Of a stretch of 41,043 bases of DNA, positions 40,924 through 41,043 are shown one piece after another. Both the position numbers and the translations under genes were made by a program. Numbering within the stretch: position 1 is the stretch's first letter; each line of letters opens with the position of its first letter. Origin of the DNA: Mycobacterium sp. NAZ190054 (GTDB lineage Bacteria; Actinomycetota; Actinomycetes; Mycobacteriales; Mycobacteriaceae); assembly GCF_001545925.1 (NCBI RefSeq), contig NZ_LMVQ01000113.1, forward strand, positions 1 to 41,043, written 5' to 3'. The notes under the pieces were generated by a model. That model had not been told where the DNA came from. It made no database searches and was given only the letters and a program-made list of their open reading frames with translations.

Positions 40924-41043
40924 CAGCTCGATGCGGCCCGAGCCGAAGTCGCTGCTGACGACGATCTCGACGATCACCGCATCCGGGGTGGACGGGTCCT
41001 CCGACGGGCTGATGCGCAGCCAGGTGTCCTTGACGTCGGCGCG
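40924..41043 (-). other. Unidentified coding fragment on minus strand at window edge
   Basis: The minus-strand frame has nearly all third positions G or C and reads ADVKDTWLRISPSEDPSTPD and then AVIVEIVVSSDFGSGRIELY. The plus frame of the same bases has far lower GC3. The minus frame runs without a stop into the TesB-like part, so the junction cuts two genes at once. I do not recognise the protein. A chimeric contig end is likely. Confidence 0.5.

Overview
The window is high-GC actinobacterial DNA and almost certainly mycobacterial, most like Mycolicibacterium. Three things support this. The gene order glnD - ffh - amidohydrolase - dacB2 - SnoaL-like - rpsP - khpA - rimM - trmD - lppW - rplS - lepB - rnhB - DUF2469 matches the Mycobacterium tuberculosis Rv2918c to Rv2901c segment, with dacB2 and lppW inverted as they are there. 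There is a six-gene mce operon. There are two short intercistronic repeats of the MIRU type. Both extreme ends of the window carry short stretches whose coding strand is opposite to the gene they interrupt, so the window is probably a whole draft contig with chimeric ends.

Positions 1-13247 are conserved housekeeping core. They hold PII uridylylation (glnD), SRP targeting (ffh), cell-wall D,D-carboxypeptidase (dacB2), Mg2+ transport (mgtE), the ribosome/tRNA operon rpsP-khpA-rimM-trmD, a lipoprotein (lppW), and the rplS-lepB-rnhB-DUF2469 operon. The leaders of rpsP and rplS share a conserved promoter/leader element followed by a hairpin.

Positions 13248-24817 begin an accessory block. It holds a minus-strand operon mceA-B-C-D-E-F plus a small exported protein, with no yrbE permease genes beside it and a probable one-base frameshift in mceF. 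A divergent pair follows: a luciferase-like oxidoreductase and a DapB-like dehydrogenase. Then comes a regulator made of two TetR units in one chain.

Positions 24971-38658 hold the most interesting part. A VWA protein and a CbbQ/NorQ-type AAA+ ATPase are followed by a periplasmic-binding-protein-like protein without a signal peptide, an AveC-like membrane protein, an SDR, an aldehyde dehydrogenase, two P450s and a mycofactocin-type SDR. The genes from 27622 to 35785 are nearly all overlapping or within about 15 bases of each other. A second divergent unit follows: TetR, a 30-residue membrane peptide, a second AveC-like protein and a third P450. A 15-bp motif occurs four times, before mceA, the LLM gene, the VWA gene and the binding-protein gene. 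It may tie the import, oxidation and chaperone modules into one regulon, perhaps for catabolism of a lipophilic alcohol, terpenoid or steroid-like compound. The substrate is inferred only loosely.

Positions 38699-41043 hold a NagD-like HAD phosphatase, a family III CoA-transferase resembling 2-methylfumaryl-CoA isomerase, and the start of a TesB-like acyl-CoA thioesterase that is cut by the chimeric right end. No tRNA, rRNA, CRISPR array or insertion sequence was seen.
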